A stretch of DNA of 64,000 nucleotides from CAZGCA01 sp964524145. Lineage in GTDB: Bacteria; Hydrogenedentota; CAZGCA01. The translations under genes were made by a program, and so were the position numbers. The notes beneath the pieces are model-generated. The model did not search any database. It had not been told where the DNA came from and saw nothing but the letters and a program-made list of their open reading frames with translations. Positions 42,960-55,500 of this stretch are shown here, piece by piece; within the stretch, counting starts at the first letter, position 1, and each line of letters begins with the position of its first letter. The stretch lies in contig CAZGCA010000001.1 of the NCBI GenBank assembly GCA_964524145.1, positions 160,728 to 224,727 on the forward strand, written 5' to 3'.

Positions 42960-45900
42960 CTACCACGATACACCGCCGCAGAACTGGGCGGCGACTCTCG
43001 CCTGCACACGGGGAGTTGCGGCATCGAGCAGGAACTGTCCGAGATCGACCTGCGCTGTGGGCACGGTCCTGTAACCACAATCCGAATTCCAGATGAATTG
43101 TACGCCGGCGCCCGCTTGGATACCTGCCTGCACCTCAATCTGCCCCTGGTCGTTGAGTTGCACTGCGGCCGAAGCCGGTCCCGCCGAAGCGCCCGCCACA
43201 ATAGTCTGCCCGTCCGCCGGTCGGTCGCCCAACAGACTCAGATTGATGCCGGCACCGTACCCCAGCCCGACCTCACCGCAGATTGTTATGCCGTCGGAGC
43301 CGATTGAAATCGAGCCGCCGCCACCGAAAACCTCGTACAGCGAACCACCTATGGTGAACGCGAGCCCTGACGGGTCTGTCCAATTCACGGGGTCGTTAGT
43401 GACGTATACATACAGGTTGAACGGGCTGCCGATCATCAGGGCCGGGTCGCGCGCAGTCCACCGGCCGGTTTGTGGACCATAGTCCCGCAGCCCGAACCGG
43501 ATCAGTCCCGTCGTCGAGTCGGTCAGGCCGCCGGCGAACCCGATGGGCAGGTCAAGCGACGGGGCGGAGTCCGAGAGCACGACACCGAAACTGTCGTACT
43601 CAACCACCTTGAGCGGGGTACCGGCGTTGTCGGTCACCACACGCGGCGATCCGACCTGATCCGTCGCAACGTAGTACCACGCACCGTTCCTGACGAACGC
43701 GACAAGGTATCCGTATTCGTCGTAGTAGTAGAAAGTCAACAGTCCGGACGAGTCGCGAACGGCGCTCACCTGGAACGGGTTGCCGGGGTTGCCGTACAGG
43801 TACTCATGGCTGCCTGAGGCGTCGTTTCGTCCAACCCTTCGTCCAAACGAGTCGTAGCTATAGGTGATCGTTGTGCCGTCGACGGTGGCCGCGATCAGCT
43901 CTCCACGAGCGCTGTACGCGAAGGTGTCGGTGCCTCGGCCCGTCAGATATCCGTCGACATCAAAGGCGTACGCCGTGCCGTCCAGGTTTGTGAGCCGGTC
44001 CTGCGCGTCGTACGAAGCCGCGCCCGAGAGTGTACTAGTGCGGTTGCCGTTGACATCGTACGTGTACTGTTCGACGGTTTCAGTGCCGTCCCGTGTTACT
44101 TCGGTTAACTGGCCGTCGGCATCGTAGGTGTATTGATACGTGTGGGTCGCACCCGCGACCGTCTCCGTTCTCGTCATGATTTTGCCGGCGTTGTTGTACA
44201 CAAGACCCCATTCGAACGCCGACGCGGTCAGCACCGAACTGCTTCTGGCCAAGATGCGGCCCGTGCCATCGTATGAGTAGAGGATGGATAACGTGCCGTC
44301 ACTCACTTCGCTTACGGCACCCATCGGACCGCTCCGCGTGAATGCAAAGGGACCGACGGTCGTCGGCAGCCCATCCGTGTCCCGAGTCACTGTGACGTTC
44401 ACCGCATCGCTGCCGCTTGCAAAACTTACACCTGTCAGGAAGAAGTTATTGTCGTACGTGTAGGCGAACTGCCCGTTGGCTGCGCCAATCCATACCATCT
44501 CAGTAACCAGCGGCCCATCATAATCGAAGGCAAGGGACTGTTCAGCGCCGACGGCCGCGGGGGTTCGTGTGACGCTTGCCATGAGCAGTCCGCTCCCGCA
44601 ACAGCCCGAACCGGAATCGTCGTAGGTGAAGGTCGAGCCGGCTTCGTCGTAAGTCATCCCGGTTGGCCGGCCGGCGGTGTCGTAGACGGTGTCGACCGTC
44701 CGGCCGCTCGGAAGGGCGGCTTGAACGCGTTTTCGGTCTAGATCATAGGTCCGTCCGTACGCGCTACCGCCCGGTGGCAGGTATGCATCCTGGAGGTTCA
44801 CCTCGGTGTAGCCGAATCCGTGCGCTGCCCCGGATGGCATAACCACCTGGACAAGGTTGCGGTTCGCGTCATAGCTGTATCCGTAGGTACGGCCGCTCGG
44901 CAGCGTCAGGCCGGTTAGGCGGTCCGCGCCGTCATAGGTCAACTGCACACGTTGACCGGCGGCGTTCTCGCGCTCCGCCAGTCGTCCCAACGTGTCGTAT
45001 GCGTAGGTCCAGCTCTGCGCGCCCTGGACGACGGACTCGATGTGTCCGCTGTTGTCATACGCGTATGACACAGGATCGAGCAAGGGATCGAACGCCTGTG
45101 TCACAGGCCGACCATCGTCGTCGAGCGCTGTGAGGATTTCACGCCCGACTGGGCTCGTCGTGGTCACCTCGTTCTCGCGGGCGTCGTAATACCGGCGATA
45201 CTCTCGTCCGTTGACCTTCGTTCGGTCGTATACGTTCCTGACGGAGAGCGGGTCATTCGGTTCATCAAGCGTGACGCTGCGTTGTACCGTGGTCGTGTTG
45301 GAGAGACCGCCGGGTGTCGCCACCGTCACGCTTTCAGGAACGGGCGCCTGCATGCCGAACCTCGGATCGGCCCCGTACTCAATTGTGGACACCGTGCCGT
45401 TGGGAGCCGTGACCGTTCTTTGTCCGTTCGAGCCCTTTACGAGCTCAGTCTGCAAACCCGCCGGATCGATTCGTACACGCCGTGTTCCACCCACACTGCG
45501 CCGGGTCACCTGGTACGTGGTCGTCATTCCGAGCGCAGTGGTGTGTGCGACTTCAAACCCGCCCGCAACATCCGTTCGTGTCAGCGTCTGGACGCCGCCG
45601 ACTGCATCGGTGGCGCTAACGAGACGACCCTGGTCATCATAGTCGTACTGAGTAGTATTGCCGTTCGGATCCGTCATGTCAGTAAGCAGACCGTCATCCC
45701 TGTATGCGAACTGATGCACCGCGCTGTTCGGGTTGGCGATCGTTTCAAGTAGTCCGTCATCGTCAATATCCAGCGCTGTGCGTTGGCCGTACGGACCCAC
45801 GATAGCCGTTGCGGCTCCCTCGCCATCCCGTTCAATTGTCGTTGTTCCACCCTCACCGTCCAGTATGCTCGTGAGCAGCCCGTTCTCGTCATAGCCGAAC

Positions 45901-48900
45901 TCGTAGAGCGGCTCGCTGGTGAGCGCGTTAACTGTGCGCAAGTGCCGTCCTTGGCTGGTGAACACATAGACTTCATTACCCGTTTCCGACGGAATCAGCA
46001 TCTCCCCGACCACGTAGCCGGGCAGCGGCTTCTCGATTTCGCCCACAAGGCCGCTGCCACCCATGGCAATGTGAAGGTTGCCATCAGGTCCGACATGAAG
46101 CGCTTCAGGACGCAAAGCGGTATCTGTTGCTGGGTTGCCGAAGGTACCGTCCCAGTTTGCCCCTCCGTTGCCCGCGATGGTNNNNNNNNNNNNNNNNNNN
46201 NNNNNNNNNNNNNNNNNNNNNNNNNNNNNNNNNNNNNNNNNNNNNNNNNNNNNNNNNNNNNNNNNNNNNNNNNNNNNNNNNTTGCTGGGTTGCCGAAGGT
46301 ACCGTCCCAGTTTGCCCCTCCGTTGCCCGCGATGGTGGTAATGATTCCGTCAGGCCCCACGCGGCGTACGCGGTACTGAGATCCGTCCGCGAGGTAGAAG
46401 CTTCCGTCGGGTCCCACCGCAACATCGTAGGCATTGATTCGCGCGCTGGTTGCCGGGCCCCCGTCACCGGAGAAACCTTCCTGACCGGTGCCTGCGACCG
46501 TGGTGATGATGCCGCTCGGCAATACCCGACGGATGCGGCTGCCGCGCATACCGTCGGTTATGTAAAGACTCCCGTCCGGGCCAAATGCGACCCGGCCGGG
46601 GATGTAGAGTTGCGCCGCACCTGCGGGCTCCCCGTCGCCGCTATAGCCCCGAACCCCTGTTCCCACCTCGGTCGAAATGATACCGTCCAGTCCGACCCGA
46701 CGGACACGATTGTTGCCTGTGTCACAGAAGTATAGACTACCGTCCGGTGCAACGGCGAGACCGCGGGGCATGTTGAGTTCGGCTGCGACGGCCGGTCCGC
46801 CATCACCGCTGAACCCGCCGTAGTCGATGCCGCATGAATTCAAGTGTCCATCTGTACGCCGAACGCCCGCGAACGTCGTGATTATCCCATCGGCATCAAC
46901 CCTGCGGATACGGTTGCCGCATCTTTCGGAAATGTATACGCTTCCGTCACGGCCAACCGCAACAGACTCAGGGGTGAACAGCGGTGACTCGAGGGCCGGT
47001 ATATCGTCGTCGCCGTATCCGCTTTCACCGTTTCCTGCAACCGTGGTGACAGTCCCGTCAGGCCAGACGCGACGAATGAGATAGGCACCTCTGTCGCAGA
47101 TGTACAGACTGCCGTCCGGTCCGAACGCGAGGTCGTAATTCTCGACGCAGTATGCCTCAGTAGCCTGTGATATGACCCCCATGTAGATGCCTTCAGCGTC
47201 ACGCGTGCCCCCGTCCCCGCTGTAAAAGACCCGACCGTCTTGGTCATACGTATGGTGTACGCTAAGGCTCCATCCGCCCAGAGCCTGGGGCGGGGCGTCC
47301 CAGTTGCCGACGGTCGATTCCCACTTCTGGACTAATGGGATGGTCTTGGATCCTCTGTGAACGGTCCCAAAGTCTGAGCTGATGAATCGTGCAAAGCTTC
47401 GCCTCGTAGCAGTCGGCACGGCATAGTACGCCAGCCGGTACGCGTAGCCAAGGGTCAGGAAGGCCGGTTCGCTCCCCTGTATCACGCGACCATAACCATC
47501 CTCGCCGTCCCACGTGAACGTGGTGCTCTGATTCGGCTCGGGGCCGAAGCTTTGAAAGTGGCGCTGGCCGGCGATTCTGATCTCGAGAGTGATGGCCTCA
47601 AGGCTGTCCGGAACGCTGCTGCCGCTGAGGGAGATGTCCAGGTTTCTCTCAGCCGTTGATCCCGGAACCCGGTCGCTACGGTAGTTGAGGGAGAACGGGG
47701 TGCCGGCAATTGGGATGCGTTCACGGAGCACCTGGTTTTGGTATTCTACAATGGAACCGAATCCTTCGCACGGATCGTTCTCTGTAACTTGGGTCTGAGG
47801 AGGAGGTTGATTAGGCGGCTGGGCATCTTCCGGCGGGCCGTACGGCCAGTTGCAGTCCCAAGGAGTGAAATGCGCGATCGGTACACGCCACAGGCTCCGG
47901 CCCGGCTCGTAAAGGTCCGCGAGGCGTTGTCGTTCATCGTCCGTGACGCCAAGCTCTGCGAGCACGGCAGAATCATCCGCCGCGCCGTCGCCGTCAGTGT
48001 CCAGGTCGGCCATGCTGCCGGTCTCGCCGAGTATCTCGATTACGCGCCCGTTATTGGACGCCACCCACAATCCCTGCTCGCGATCGTAGTATCCCGTCGG
48101 TACGGCACTACCAACAGGGAATCCAAGGAAGTTGTCCACGTACTTGATAATTGGTTGATCGAACTGAACGTCCGTCGCGCCCGCGGCCATGGCTTCATCA
48201 GCGGTTACTTCCGCGCAATACGTATACGCGCTCGTGGGCGGCAACTCGGCGGGCATCGCTTCTGGACCGTTCTCTCCGACTGTGTACTCGGTGACGCGTA
48301 CACTAAGCGCGCTGACCGACTCCGTACTCCCATCGGGCATCACCAACTGCGCACTCGTGCCCTCCGGGAAGAGCAGCGTTGCCTGGCGCGTGCCGTCCTC
48401 ATCCGTCACTTCGCTCCCCTGCGCTACCTGGAACGGCTCCGAGGACGTCAGGTCTATCTCGGTCACTACCGGATCGACCGGTATCATCACCACGCCCGGC
48501 AACCACGCATAGTTTCGCCACAACACGTCTATCTGACGTTGGGCGGTCAGGTACTCCTCCTTGGTGTAGTTGACGGTGACGCTGCCGCCGTTTACTACGA
48601 TGTCGAACATCCCGTCCTCGCGGGTCAGCGTCTGGCCGTATTCCGGGTGATTCAGGATAGTAATCCGCACTCCAGGCAGAGGATCGCCCTCGCGGGACGT
48701 CACCTTGCCGCGCAACACCGCGACACGCGTTGCCTCGATAGTACCCGGAGCCACATCGGTCTGGATGGGGTCATCTCCTGTGTAGATGAACTCGGTGGCA
48801 CCGGCAATATCCGTCGGAACCGTCGGGTCCAGGTCTGTCGCCACATCCTTCGGATCGGGAGGCAACTCGCCGCCTCCGTTACCGCCGTTCGTGATCCCCA

Positions 48901-49141
48901 GCGCCGCGTTGATGCACAACTGGACGTCAAGCGCGTTGACTGTCCCGTCGGCATTGATGTCGGCGTCACGCCCGCCGATGTCGATCCCGAGCGCCGCGTT
49001 AATAGTGAGCTGCACGTCAAGCGCGTTGACCGCGCCGTCGCTGTTGACGTCACCCGTTACCTGTGCAGCAAACTTGCCCGCGAAGATGATCACGAAAGAC
49101 AAACAGCATATCGGTACGATGAGAAGAGCCGCGCGCTTCAT
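42960..49141 (-). CDS. giant secreted NHL/YD-repeat (Rhs-type) protein, split by an assembly gap
   Basis: As given, one frame runs from 49183 to the Ns and another from 46115 to 42960. Removing the 100 Ns and one copy of the 55-bp flanking duplicate (155 bases) puts both in one frame and gives 2008 residues from ATG 49141 (AAGGGG upstream). Order: signal peptide (about 1-26); two dockerin-like calcium repeats (DVNSDG...NALDVQLTINAALG, DINADG...NALDVQLCINAALG); a carboxypeptidase-regulatory-like beta domain (GKVTSREGDPLPGVRITI); a region rich in Trp/Tyr; six or more NHL blades (LAFGPDGSLYICD, VAVGRDGSVYISE, LAVAPDGSLYFCD, VAFGPDGSLYITD); many YD repeats; and the RHS core ending FGLRDYGPQTGRW...DPSGL. 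A tail of about 135 residues, glycine-rich, follows. It resembles other surface Rhs shells. No toxin motif or immunity gene is seen. Confidence 0.85.
46127..46336. repeat. 55-bp identical flanks of the gap (assembly artefact)
   Basis: 46127-46181 and 46282-46336 are identical over 55 bases (both start TTGCTGGGTTGCC). They lie directly before and after the 100 Ns. A duplicate of exactly assembler-overlap size at both edges indicates that two contigs overlapping by 55 bases were scaffolded without merging. Confidence 0.9.
46182..46281. other. scaffold gap of 100 Ns
   Basis: Exactly 100 Ns, the customary placeholder length for unknown gap size, inside the Rhs-type gene. Because the flanks overlap, the real gap is probably minus 55 bases. 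Confidence 0.95.
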
Positions 49142-49195
49142 GAGTTTCCCCTTCCTTGGAAGACTACCGAAGTCATTGCACACCAGACTCAGAGA

Positions 49196-49224
49196 ATGCT
49201 ACCACAGGGAATGCCTGCGGTCAA
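49196..49224 (-). promoter_or_regulatory. sigma-70-type promoter of the Rhs-type gene
   Basis: On the minus strand TTGACC (49219-49224), 17-base spacer, TAGCAT (49196-49201) with extended TGG. It lies about 55 bases before ATG 49141. Confidence 0.65.
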
Positions 49225-49450
49225 TCAGACAATGGCGGTTTCGCACCGGTCATGATTACATGACAAATCGTCTGATTTGCCTCGAAATGTATCTCGTCCT
49301 TTTTGGAGGAGACTACAATATGTACGAGGTTATCGTACCGGGGCTTACTCGCTACCGGGAATGACGGGCAGAACGATATGGGACAGGTACCGCGCGCAAT
49401 GGTAGATGGTGTTGACCGCCACACGTTTCATACGGCTTCTGCTCGACGCC

Positions 49451-49500
49451 CGTTCCATCAAGCAGTAGGCAGTGTACCACAACAGCGGCGTCCGTATCAC
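49451..49500 (-). promoter_or_regulatory. conserved promoter-like box, copy 2
   Basis: Same structure as 38922-38971: GTGATAC, 17 bases, TGG-TACACT, then CCTACTGCTTGATGGAACG (one mismatch in the 33-bp core). It lies right after the stop of the 49545-55886 gene, 310 bases before ATG 49141. A nearer promoter exists for that gene, so this copy may start a leader or a small RNA. Confidence 0.5.
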
Positions 49501-49544
49501 CGGTGTGCCGACGTTGGCAGCGGAGAAGTCGGCCGCACATTCGG

Positions 49545-52500
49545 TTAAAGCGCCGAGATGAGTCCCAGGGCGGCGTTAATGACCAACTGCACGTCCAGTG
49601 CGTCGACTCTGTCGTCCTCGTTTATGTCGCACTCATCTCCAACGGCCAACCCCAGTGCACCGTTGATGACCAATTGCACATCCAGCGCGTCGACCCTGTC
49701 GTCCCCGTTCACGTCACCGAATAGCGCCGGGACGGCCTCGTACTCGAGTACTATCTCCGTGGTTTGACTGTAGACGATGGTGACGGTCTCCGGCTCCGGC
49801 GTGACGTACCCGTCCAGGCTGCTGTAGGACACCGTGTGGGCACCCTCAACCAGGTCGTCAAGCTGCTCACGATTGTATCGCCAAATACCGTTGTCCACAC
49901 GCCACTGCGCACCTGCATCCAGCGCCTCGGCCGGCTCAAGGGTGACCTTGAGCGATCCGAACCGTGTGGTCCGGCTGGTGAGCGGGTCGGTCCCTGCGGC
50001 CACTTCGACGCCGTCGTCGGTGCCGTCGCCGTCCGTATCACGCAATGTCGGATCAGTGTGATACACATCCACCTCTTCTCCGTCGCTCAATCCATCGCCG
50101 TCCGTATCCCAGAGCGCCGGGTCAGATCTGTGCTCGACTTCGGCCAATGCGTCCAAGCCGTCGCCGTCGTCATCAGGAAGCGGCGCCACGGCGACCGTTA
50201 TCCGGAAGCCTTGCGTGTCCGTGCCGCTGTTCCCGTCCGAGGCGCCGAGTTCGACATCATGGACGCCGCGCTGGTCGGCTGCTGGAACCCAGGACACCGC
50301 TCCGGTGCTATTGTCGACGGTCATGCCGTCAGGACCCGTCACAAGCGCGTATGTCAGGATATCGCCGTCTGCGTCGGTCGCATCTGCGTCGTATGCATAC
50401 ACCACGCTCACCTCGGCCTGCGTTACAGGACCGGTCGTAATATGCGGCGGGTTGTTGCCGCCGCCGGCGGCCATGGGTGTTATTGCCTTTGCAGCCGACG
50501 GGGCGCTTTCGGCACCGTCTTCATCCACAGCCGTCACCCACATCAGGTACGTACGTCCTGTTTCGAGGTCGACTGTGTGAGATTGCAGTTCACCAACAGC
50601 TTCCGACAGTGCCTCGCTCAGCGGCGCACCATCCTCCAGCCAGTACAATCGGTACGAGAGAATGTTGTTGGCCGTCGACGCTTCCCATGAGGCCGTCACT
50701 TCGCCGCCCGACGAGGACAACGCCAAACCTGTAGGGGCAGGCACGTTTGTCTCGTGCCATATCACGACAGGCTGGCCGAGGTAGGCGAGCTGGGCGCCGT
50801 GGACGCCGTCGTCCACTTTCGCGTAGACATAGTAGGTGCCGGGTGCGACGTCGCCCGTGTCCCACGTGTGCTCACCGTACCCGTCGGTTTCGGTGAGCCC
50901 GGTCACGATGGTGATCCCGTCGAATCCCTGCATGTCGGTGTCATAGTGGAGGCTGACCGCCGCGTCGCTGTCCGGGTCGGCGGCAGTGTAACCCAGCACA
51001 ATCGTGTCCGCCTGGCTCGACAACGTTCTGGCATACACCATCGTCACGGTCGGTGCCGTGTCGATTGGAAGTACCGTGACCTCTGCAGAACCCAGCATTT
51101 CCGGGTCCGGCACTTCGACCTGCCACGTTCCCGGCACGGGCTGGTTCAGCAGGTAGAACGCGCACCCGAGCGACGAATCTGCTGCGTAACCATACGAGAT
51201 ACCGTCGGCATCGCCGGGAGTGAGCCGTACGCCGTTGGGATCGATCAGTTCGAAGTCCGTGTCTCCTTCATCGTAACTGAGGAACACCATCACCTGCCCT
51301 ACGCCTGCGGGCATCTCGAACGTTCCCGTAACCAATCTGTCCACTCCAAGCTTGGCGTATTCGGCATACGCTTCCGGACTCATTTTCCAGGGCCAATCGA
51401 TGTCTAAGTTAATGGGTGACTGGAAGCTGGCATTAAGGTCTGGGAACCCCCCCGGCTCCAAAGTCGCCGTCAGCTTGACGTATCCTGCAATGACGTCCAC
51501 TTCAAAGCTGCCGGTGAACCCGTCGTTGTCTATCGTTGCGGTAAGATCGAACGTCGGCACCGACACCGTGTCAAGCACCAATTCCACCAAGTCGCCAACG
51601 ATACTGTCCAATATGCCCAGGTCCACTTCGCCGAGGTCGAACGTGCCGCTGGCCGTGCCTTCGTAGTTACCGTCGAAGTCGATCGTGAAGGTTATGCTTG
51701 GTTCAAATACATGTGCCCACAGATACGCCGTGGCCCCAAAGCTGAATCCCGGGTCGCTGCTCGAAGGCGTCCCGAATCTCGCAAACACTTGGGCCATTTC
51801 GTACCCTTCGTCCGGCCCGCCCAGCAGGTAGATGGTGCCGGTTGCCGTGAACATGCCCGACGTGTCGAGCAGCAGTTCCGGCACGCCTGTAATGAGACGA
51901 TACCCCGCAACCGTCGGTCCAATCGTCAGCTCACATGCCGCCTTTATCTTGAGCGGGGGAGGACCGGGCGCCATATCCATCAGCCCGCCCGAAACCGACT
52001 GAAGCCACACCACGCCTGAGCTGTCGAGATTTATGCCCGGATCCGGGAACCCGACGCCGATGACGACCGTTTCGAGTCGTCCGTCACGAATCGTGATCTG
52101 CTCGATGATAACGTCGAATTTCGGCGTCGCGAGCGTACCGCCTCCGCCGAACTCGCTCTCGACGGTGTTGAAATCGAGATGACCGTCCTCGATGCCCCAC
52201 GGAAAACTCGCGAATGTCACATCAGGCAGTTCGACCGTGCCTTCAAACTCGATTCCCGACGATTTCGAGATAATCAGATTGTCGACCTCGATGCTTACAT
52301 CAATCGCGGGAGGCAGCGTCAGTTCCCCCGAGACCGTGATGCCATCGCCCGCGAACCCGAACGATTCAATCTCGACGCCCAGCCCCACGACCTCGAGCAG
52401 CGACGCCGCGGCGGTCAATCCAGCGCACACACCGGCGTTCGCGTCGATCGTGATCGACCCGAAGTAGAACGACACATCGCCCACGTAGGGCACGTTGTCG

Positions 52501-55500
52501 GCGATCCACCTCCCGTTCCCCGTGATTGTCAGCGCGGTGAAGTCCAGCGTCAACACACCGCTGAACGAGAGAATGCCGTTGATGCGCACGTAGCCTCTCG
52601 TTTCGTACATGTTCTCGCTCACCTCGATGAACTGTTCCGCGTCCACCGTGAGCATGCCGATGGTCATCGACGTGAGGTTCGGCGGCACGTCATCCTCATC
52701 ATCCGGGTTGCTGCCCCAGTCCGTCTCCTCGCCATCGGGAATCCCGTCGCCATCCATGTCGGGGTTCGTCGGGTCGGTCCCATAGATGTATATCTCGTCG
52801 TGATCATTCAGGCCGTCCCCGTCCGTATCCCACAGGAATGGGTCCGTCTCTCCCTCATCCACAACGCCGTTGGCGTTTACGTCTTCCTCGCTATCGAACA
52901 GGCCGTCATGGTCGCTGTCCGGCATTCCGGGCGCGACAAACGCGTAGACCTCCTCACCGTAATTCGTCTGCATCGTGATACCGATTTGCGTGCCTTCAGC
53001 AGGGTGAGGGTCGAATACACACGTCAACCGGTATGCGTTGCCAATCAGCCCGCTCGCCAAGCTGCTGTAAATGTTGGCCAGCGACTCGGGACCGTCCGCG
53101 GGCACATAGAGCCCGTAGGTTTCCTCGGACAGTGTGCGCATGCCTTCCGAGGCCTCGGTGCCGGGTTCCGCAGCCTCGTCCAAGCCGACGGTCACAATCG
53201 GAATGTGCAGATCGAGGGCCGTGTTGATGCAGTCCTCGCGGCAAGTATCGCTATTCGGCTGGCCGTCCGAAAACAGTATGACAATCCGCTGCCACACCGT
53301 ATCGTCCCGCTGCCCGTCGAACCACACAAGGGTCTCGAGAACCGACTCGTAGAGCGGCGTGCCTCCCGTGTCGCCGAGCCCGTCCAGAGCGGCATCAAGC
53401 AGCCCGTGGTCCGACGTGAAATCCTGGTGGATGCCCGTTCGGTACATCTCCTCCGAGATGTACCGCGGGAACTCGAGCACTGCCGCCTCATCGCTCGGAC
53501 GCAATCTGTCCACAAACCCTTTTCCGGCTGCAATGCGCAGATCGTCCCTGTCGGTCGTGTCCAGGCTGCCGCTGCCGTCGAACAGCATCACCACCGAGAG
53601 CGGTTTCGGCGCTTCCTCCACATGTTCGACGATAACCTCAGCCGAGTATTCGACCGGCTCGATGGACACATCGTCCAAGGTGAAATCCGGCAGCACGACG
53701 GGAGGGCCGTCTTCATCGGGAAGCACGAACGAGACGGGTGCAATCAGCAACTCAAGCGTGCTGTCCCGCCAGAAACTCGGGGATATCGTATCATCCAGAA
53801 GCAACACGTCCACCGGGATGCTTTCCGAGTCATACGGGTCGTATCCGCTGCGGTACTCGTCACCGTCTGCAAACCCGTCGTCGTCGGAATCCGTGTCCAG
53901 GTAGTCCGGGGTGCCGTCCTCGTCAGTATCCTTGTCGTCCCCGCCTTCGACGCGGTCCGGCACGCCGTCCCCGTCTGCGTCCGGCCAGTTCTCGTCTTCC
54001 ATGTAGAGGTAAGAATCCTCGAGCACGAGAATGGTTTCCGTCTTGGTATCTCCGTCGTCGAGGAAGACCAGCTCAAATGTGTTGTCGCCCAGCGAAACGT
54101 GGCCTGCCGGAATGTCGTACCGCGACGACGCGGTCTTGTTCTCCAGCACGGCCGAGCCGTTAATGCGCAGGTCGTACTTGACATACAACGTGCCGTTGTC
54201 GAACCCGCCGCGGTCCGTGACGTGAAGACGGATCTCCCCCTCGGCCGAGTCATCGTCAAGGTTCAGTGTGAAGGTAAGCGTGTCGCCTTCGGTTATGACC
54301 ACCGGACCCTGGCCCCGGTCCTTGAACGCCCCGTCGGGAAGGGCAGCTTCTTCTATCTGTATGTAAGAGTCCTCGAGCACGAGCACCGTCTCGGGGTAGG
54401 AATCGCCGTCGTCGGGAAACGCGAACTCGAAGGTGTTGTCGCCTTTCTGGACAATGCCGCTCGGAATGTCGTAGTCGCTGCTGCCGCCGTCGAACACCTC
54501 GAGCCCGTTGACCTTCAAAATATACTCCAAACTGGACCGGCCATACTCGACGCCGCCCCGGTCGGCCATGTGAACGCGGAGCTCGCCCGTCGAGCAGACA
54601 TAGGGCGACGAGACAGTAAACGTCAACGCCTCCCCCTCGTGCATCACAACCGGCTCCTGACCGCGACTCTTGAAGCTCCCTTCCGGCAGTTCCTCTTCGC
54701 TGATCTGAATGTAGGAATCTTCGAGAACGAGGGTTGTCTCCGTCGTGCCGTCCTCGTCGTCCGTGAACCGCAGTTCAAACTCGTTGTCACCCTGCTGGAT
54801 GACGCCCGAAGGTACCGTGATCGCGCTTGACGTGCCGCTCTTCACCGGTTCGCCGTTCACGTAGACGATGTACTTGATGTAGGACACCCCGTTGTCGGCT
54901 TTGCCGCGGTCCGTGCTGTGCACGAAGACCCGAGCATCAGCACACTCGTAAGCCGAGTTCACCGTAAAGAAGAGCGAACCGCCTTCGGTAACGACAACCG
55001 GCCCTTGGCCGCGTTCTCTAAAACTCCCGCTCGGAAGTTGTTCCTCTTCAACCTGCAAGTACGAATCTTCAAGCACGAGCGTGCTTTCGAGGTCGCTGTC
55101 ACCGTCGTCGGTGAACTCGATAGTCACGATGCTGTCGCCCTGTTGCAGGTACCCGGAGGGAATGGTGAGCAGGCTGGTACCGTTGTCAACCGGTTCGCCG
55201 TCAATGTATACGACGTAAGCCAACGAGCTGCGCCCCTCGTCGTATCCGCCCCGGTCGACAGTATGCACTTTCATGGCTATGGACGCACACACATAGTCCG
55301 AGTGAACGGTGAACGCCAGAGAATCGCCTTCGTGAACCACCAGCGGACCTTGCCCCCGGTCTCGAAAACTGCCCTCACGAAGAGTCGCTTCGGTCACACG
55401 AATATAGCTGTCCGTCAACACTTCCGTTGTCTCAGTGACCGCATCGCCATCGTCCAGAATCTCGAATGAGAACGCGTTCGTTCCAGGTTGAATAACGCCG

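Larger units (their letters stand above)
49142..49544. other. intergenic region between the two giant genes
   Basis: 403 bases. It contains the Rhs promoter (49196-49224) and the second copy of the promoter-like box (49451-49500). A 37-codon minus-strand frame (49345-49458) begins at the ATG inside that box but has no ribosome site. On the plus strand, GGAGGAG followed by ATG 49320 opens a 14-codon peptide. I regard both small frames as unproven. Confidence 0.4.

Noticed and set aside
42960..49141. Rhs-type protein as a polymorphic toxin with immunity gene
   Set aside because: The tail has no recognisable toxin domain and no small downstream gene is present.
52179..54830. 883-codon plus-strand ORF
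   Set aside because: Shadow of the giant gene on the opposite strand: Arg/Val/His-rich, no signal or motif, and exactly antisense to the repeats.
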